Source: JAQGMO01 sp050954505 (GTDB lineage Bacteria; Pseudomonadota; Gammaproteobacteria; Burkholderiales; Burkholderiaceae_D). Taken from it: a DNA stretch of 8,958 bases. The stretch covers positions 1 to 8,958 of the forward strand of contig JBPBPY010000329.1 of assembly GCA_050954505.1 (NCBI GenBank), in the 5' to 3' direction. Made by a program: the position numbers and the translations under genes. The notes under the pieces were generated by a model. It was not told the origin of the DNA. It ran no database searches and saw only the letters and a program-made list of their open reading frames with translations. Positions 5,871 to 8,958 of the stretch are shown here, piece after piece (the stretch's first letter is position 1; each line of letters opens with the position of its first letter).

Positions 5871-8834
5871 ATGGGAGAGTTTCTGTTGAATCCGCAACGC
5901 GTGGTATCGCCTGGCTGGTCTGCTGCGCTGTATACGCTGGCAGTCGGGCTGACTGCAACCTTGATTTTGTTCATCTGGATCCGCTGGCACGAGGAAACCC
6001 GCCAGGACAGCGATTTTCGCCGCCGCGCCGGCTCGATCATCGTGGCGGTGCAGTCCGGCCTTGATGAAGCCGCCCAGCAGCTGACCATGCTCAATCAACT
6101 GTTCAACAGTGTCGACCAGGTCAGCCGTGAGCAATTCAGCAGCTTTGCCAGCCCCATCGTGCAGCGTTATCCCTACATCCAGCGCATGTCGTTCCAGCGC
6201 CTGGTCACGCGTGGCGAGCGCCCCGGGTTCGAAGCCCGGCGCCGCCAGCAATTCCCGGGCTTTTCGATCACCGAGAGCCGCGACGGCAAGCTGGTGCCGG
6301 CCGGCCAGCGCAACAGCTATCGTGTGGTCGACTATCTGGTGCCGATGGAAGGCAATGCCGCCATCCTCGGCATGGACGCCAATTCGATTTCCTGGCTCAA
6401 TGCCGCGCCCATCAGCGACGCCACCGACTCCGGCATGATGACCATGACCCAGCTGGTGAACATACCGCTGGAGCGCAGTTCCGAGCGCAGTTTCGTGATG
6501 GTGGTGCCGGTGTACCGTTTTGGCAGCCAGCCAAAAACCGTCCCGCAGCGGCGGCTGAACATCATCGGGTATACCTCGGCAGTGTTTCGCGCCGGCGACC
6601 TGGTGGAAAAAATCCTTGCTTCGTCGGGACGCGTCAACGTCAGCATGCTCAATTTGTCGGTCTACCTGGGTCCCGTGCCGGAGCGCCGCTTCCTGGCGTT
6701 CGGCAGCGGCGACTTGCCGCAATCACGTTCCGGCTGGCTCGGTGCGCGCGATTGGCTGTTCCATGATCAGCCAAAGGTATTGCGCCAGTCCTTCACCCTC
6801 AGCGGCCATGTTGCCCACATGCTGTTCTGGTCGCCGCCGCAGCCGTTTCTCGATGCACACCCGGGTTCCCTGATCGTCCTCATCGTCGGCTTGCTTTCCA
6901 GCGGCTTTGCCGCTGTCTACCTGAGGGCGATCAAGTCGCGCTCGGAACGCATTGCCAGGCTGGTCGACGAGCGCACGCTGGAACTGACACAGTCGGAAGA
7001 ACTCCAGCGCGGGCAAAACCGCATCCTGCACATCATTGCATCCGGCGAAGAGGTGCAAACCGTGCTCGATGAAACCATCCTGTTCATCGAACAACATATC
7101 AGCGGTACCGGTTGCGTGATCCTGCTGGCCAATGATGAAGGCACTGCCTTCAACCGCCGCGCCGGACCGAGCGTGCCGCCGGCGCTGCTGCAGCGGCTGG
7201 TACAGCTGCCGATCGAAAGCGGCATGGGTGCGCCAGCCGATGTGGTGCTCAGCCATGCACCCTTGATGGTCGCCGATATCGCCAGTGAGCCGGTGATGGG
7301 CCGCGTGCGCGATGCATTCCTGGCGCAGGGATATGCGGCTTGCGGCTGCTGGCCCATCATCAGCAAGCGTGGCAAGATTCTTGGCGCGCTTGTTATCCTG
7401 TATGGACAGACCGGTTTGCCAGCCCCGCACGATGCGCGCATGGCCGGCATTGCCACCGACCTGGCCGGCATCGTGGTGGAAACGCGCTGGGCCGAGGACC
7501 GCATCCGCCATATGGCCCATTACGATGAACTGACCGGCTTGCCAAACCGTTTTCTTTACGCCCAGTACCTGAACAAGGCGATTGCCCAGGCCAAGCGCCA
7601 GAACGCGCGCGTGGGTGTGCTGTTCATCGATCTGGACCGCTTCAAGAACATCAATGAAACCTTCAGCCAGGAAATCGGCGACGCCGTGCTGCGCGACATG
7701 TCCTTGAAACTCGGGTCTTGCCTGCGCGACCCGGATTCCATCGCCCGCTCGGGCGGCGATGAATTCATCGTGCTGGTGGAAAGCTGCACCGACCTGCGTT
7801 ATCTTGGAGAGGTGGCGCAGCGCCTGCTGGTGCAGGCATGCCAGCCGTTCCTCATCGATGGGCAGGAGTGCCGCCTGTCTGCTTCAATCGGCATTGCCAC
7901 CTATCCGGATGATGGCGAGGACGGCACCCTGCTGCTGAAAAACGCCGACATTGCGATGTACCGCGCCAAGGCCATGAACCGCAACAATTACCAGTTCTAT
8001 TCGGCCGAGATGAATACCCATACCGTCGAGCGGCTGGCCTTCGAAGCCATGCTGCGCCGGGCCATCGAGCGGCGCGAGTTCGTCGCCTATTACCAGCCCA
8101 AGGTCGATGTGCGCAGCGGCCGCATTGTCGGCGCTGAAGCACTGGTGCGCTGGAATCATCCCCAGCAGGGCTTGCTGATGCCGGGCAAATTCATTGCCGT
8201 GGCCGAAGAAGCCGGACTGATTGGCCGCATTGGCATGATGGTGCTGGAAAATGCCTGCCGCGACATCAACCTGTTTGGCCGCCTGGGTATCGAATTCGGC
8301 CGGATTGCCATCAATCTGTCGGCCGTGCAGTTCACCGATGTCAACCTGCTCGACGACATCGACAATGTGGTGACGGCCTATGATGTCCTGCCCCATGCGC
8401 TGGAGTTTGAAATCACCGAGAGCATGGTGATGCATAACCGCGACCAGGCAATCGAACTGATGGATGGCATCAAGGCACGCGGCTTCACGCTCTCCATCGA
8501 TGACTTCGGCACCGGCTACTCTTCGCTGGCATACCTGAAACGCTTCCCGGTCGACAGCGTCAAGATCGACAAGTCCTTCATCAATGACATCACGGTCGAT
8601 GCCAACGATTCGGCAATCGTGCAAGCCATCATCGTCATGTCGCATGCACTGGGCATGAAGGTGATTGCCGAAGGCGTGGAGACACCCGACCAGCTGGCGA
8701 TGCTGGAGTCCTTCCGCTGCAATGCCTACCAGGGCTGGTATTACAGCAAGGCCGTGCCGGCGCAGGAATTCATTACCCTGGTGCGCCAGCAGGTCGAGGC
8801 CGACATCCTGGCGCTGGAAGCAGCCGGTCACTGA
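5871..8834 (+). CDS. CHASE-GAF-GGDEF-EAL membrane cyclic-di-GMP synthase/phosphodiesterase
   Basis: From the ATG at 5871 this is 987 residues. TM1 (about 17-39) and TM2 (about 333-355) flank a CHASE-type periplasmic sensor (about 40-330, with SFASPIVQRYPYIQRMSF and FPGFSITE). A GAF-like domain (about 385-545) follows. The GGDEF domain starts at DELTGLPNR (552-560). It has FIDLDRFK, an intact inhibitory site RDPD (619-622) and GGDEF (628-632), five residues apart as required. The EAL domain has EAL (756-758), Asn815, EITES with Glu850, Asp877-Asp878 in DDFGTG, Lys901, Glu934 in EGVET and Gln954. All expected catalytic and metal residues are therefore present, so it may both make (from GTP) and cleave c-di-GMP at the inner membrane in response to a periplasmic ligand. 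The start is uncertain: GTG 5724 and ATG 5835 are in frame. I prefer 5871 because codon use before it is unlike the gene and a weak GGTGA precedes it. It appears monocistronic. Confidence 0.93.
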   Translation: MGEFLLNPQRVVSPGWSAALYTLAVGLTATLILFIWIRWHEETRQDSDFRRRAGSIIVAVQSGLDEAAQQLTMLNQLFNSVDQVSREQFSSFASPIVQRYPYIQRMSFQRLVTRGERPGFEARRRQQFPGFSITESRDGKLVPAGQRNSYRVVDYLVPMEGNAAILGMDANSISWLNAAPISDATDSGMMTMTQLVNIPLERSSERSFVMVVPVYRFGSQPKTVPQRRLNIIGYTSAVFRAGDLVEKILASSGRVNVSMLNLSVYLGPVPERRFLAFGSGDLPQSRSGWLGARDWLFHDQPKVLRQSFTLSGHVAHMLFWSPPQPFLDAHPGSLIVLIVGLLSSGFAAVYLRAIKSRSERIARLVDERTLELTQSEELQRGQNRILHIIASGEEVQTVLDETILFIEQHISGTGCVILLANDEGTAFNRRAGPSVPPALLQRLVQLPIESGMGAPADVVLSHAPLMVADIASEPVMGRVRDAFLAQGYAACGCWPIISKRGKILGALVILYGQTGLPAPHDARMAGIATDLAGIVVETRWAEDRIRHMAHYDELTGLPNRFLYAQYLNKAIAQAKRQNARVGVLFIDLDRFKNINETFSQEIGDAVLRDMSLKLGSCLRDPDSIARSGGDEFIVLVESCTDLRYLGEVAQRLLVQACQPFLIDGQECRLSASIGIATYPDDGEDGTLLLKNADIAMYRAKAMNRNNYQFYSAEMNTHTVERLAFEAMLRRAIERREFVAYYQPKVDVRSGRIVGAEALVRWNHPQQGLLMPGKFIAVAEEAGLIGRIGMMVLENACRDINLFGRLGIEFGRIAINLSAVQFTDVNLLDDIDNVVTAYDVLPHALEFEITESMVMHNRDQAIELMDGIKARGFTLSIDDFGTGYSSLAYLKRFPVDSVKIDKSFINDITVDANDSAIVQAIIVMSHALGMKVIAEGVETPDQLAMLESFRCNAYQGWYYSKAVPAQEFITLVRQQVEADILALEAAGH

Positions 8835-8870
8835 GACGCTGCTGCGACTTCACCGGGAAAGCGGCTCTGC

Positions 8871-8905
8871 AGTCGCCGCGTGATCAGGGCAACATCGCGG
8901 CGACT
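8871..8905. terminator. 10-bp perfect inverted repeat, possible convergent terminator
   Basis: AGTCGCCGCG (8871-8880) and CGCGGCGACT (8896-8905) are perfect complements around a 15-base loop. The hairpin lies 36 bases after the c-di-GMP gene stop and overlaps the last codons and stop of the minus-strand gene at the right edge, where a terminator serving two convergent genes would be expected. Neither side has a T-tract, so it may act as a Rho-dependent or structural 3'-end element instead. Confidence 0.45.
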
Positions 8906-8958
8906 TCAGCGAATGGACCGAAGTTGCGCAGCGCCGGATTCTCCCCTTTCGCAGGCAG
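8884..8958 (-). CDS. C-terminal end of unidentified protein (enters from right edge)
   Basis: On the minus strand the frame is open from the window edge for 24 codons to a TGA (8886-8884). It ends in residues such as PALRNFGPFAEVAAMLP. Codon choice (CTG, GCG, CGC, AAC, TTC, GTC, GCC) matches the genes in the window, and the position, convergent with the c-di-GMP gene 49 bases away, is sensible. The fragment is too short for me to recognise a family, so no function is offered. It could be a chance open frame, since 24 codons is a weak test. Confidence 0.5.
   Translation of the reverse strand: MPAKGENPALRNFGPFAEVAAMLP

Noticed and set aside
5826..8831. Three long minus-strand open frames (5826-6722, 6723-7520, 7884-8831)
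   Set aside because: All are antisense to the CHASE-GAF-GGDEF-EAL gene and have shadow-like composition; no domains or ribosome sites were seen.

Overview
The window looks like chromosome from a beta-proteobacterium, most likely Burkholderiales of the Oxalobacteraceae type. This rests on G+C-rich genes with strong C/G third positions, a RutD-like hydrolase, a YegD-like Hsp70 and a CHASE-GAF-GGDEF-EAL protein. The genus call is inference. There are no RNA genes, CRISPR arrays or recognisable mobile elements.

Left third (1-3163, minus strand): two tandem, co-oriented genes encode paralogous leucine-rich-repeat proteins of the ribonuclease-inhibitor type. The upstream gene (3163 to 1316) is complete at 615 aa. 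The downstream gene starts 14 bases later at 1301 and runs off the left edge, with 433 codons visible. They share a pre-LRR block and an LRR fold but have unrelated low-complexity N-termini (serine-rich versus proline/leucine-rich) and clearly different base composition. This is the least ordinary part of the window. Secreted, host-directed or eukaryote-like effector proteins are a reasonable hypothesis, but no known enzymatic domain is visible.

Middle (3376-5477): a plus-strand Hsp70-family ATPase with only the nucleotide-binding domain (YegD type) diverges from the LRR pair. It converges on a minus-strand alpha/beta hydrolase closely resembling RutD of the Rut pyrimidine-degradation pathway. 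No other rut gene is visible here.

Right (5478-8958): a roughly 0.25-0.4 kb A+T-richer intergenic region separates rutD from a large plus-strand membrane protein with CHASE sensor, GAF, GGDEF and EAL domains. All expected cyclic-di-GMP synthesis, feedback and hydrolysis residues are present. Beyond it lie a 10-bp perfect inverted repeat and the last 24 codons of a minus-strand gene that enters from the right edge.

The genes do not form one pathway. The likely transcription units are the LRR pair, the Hsp70 gene, the rutD-like gene, the c-di-GMP gene and the right-edge gene.
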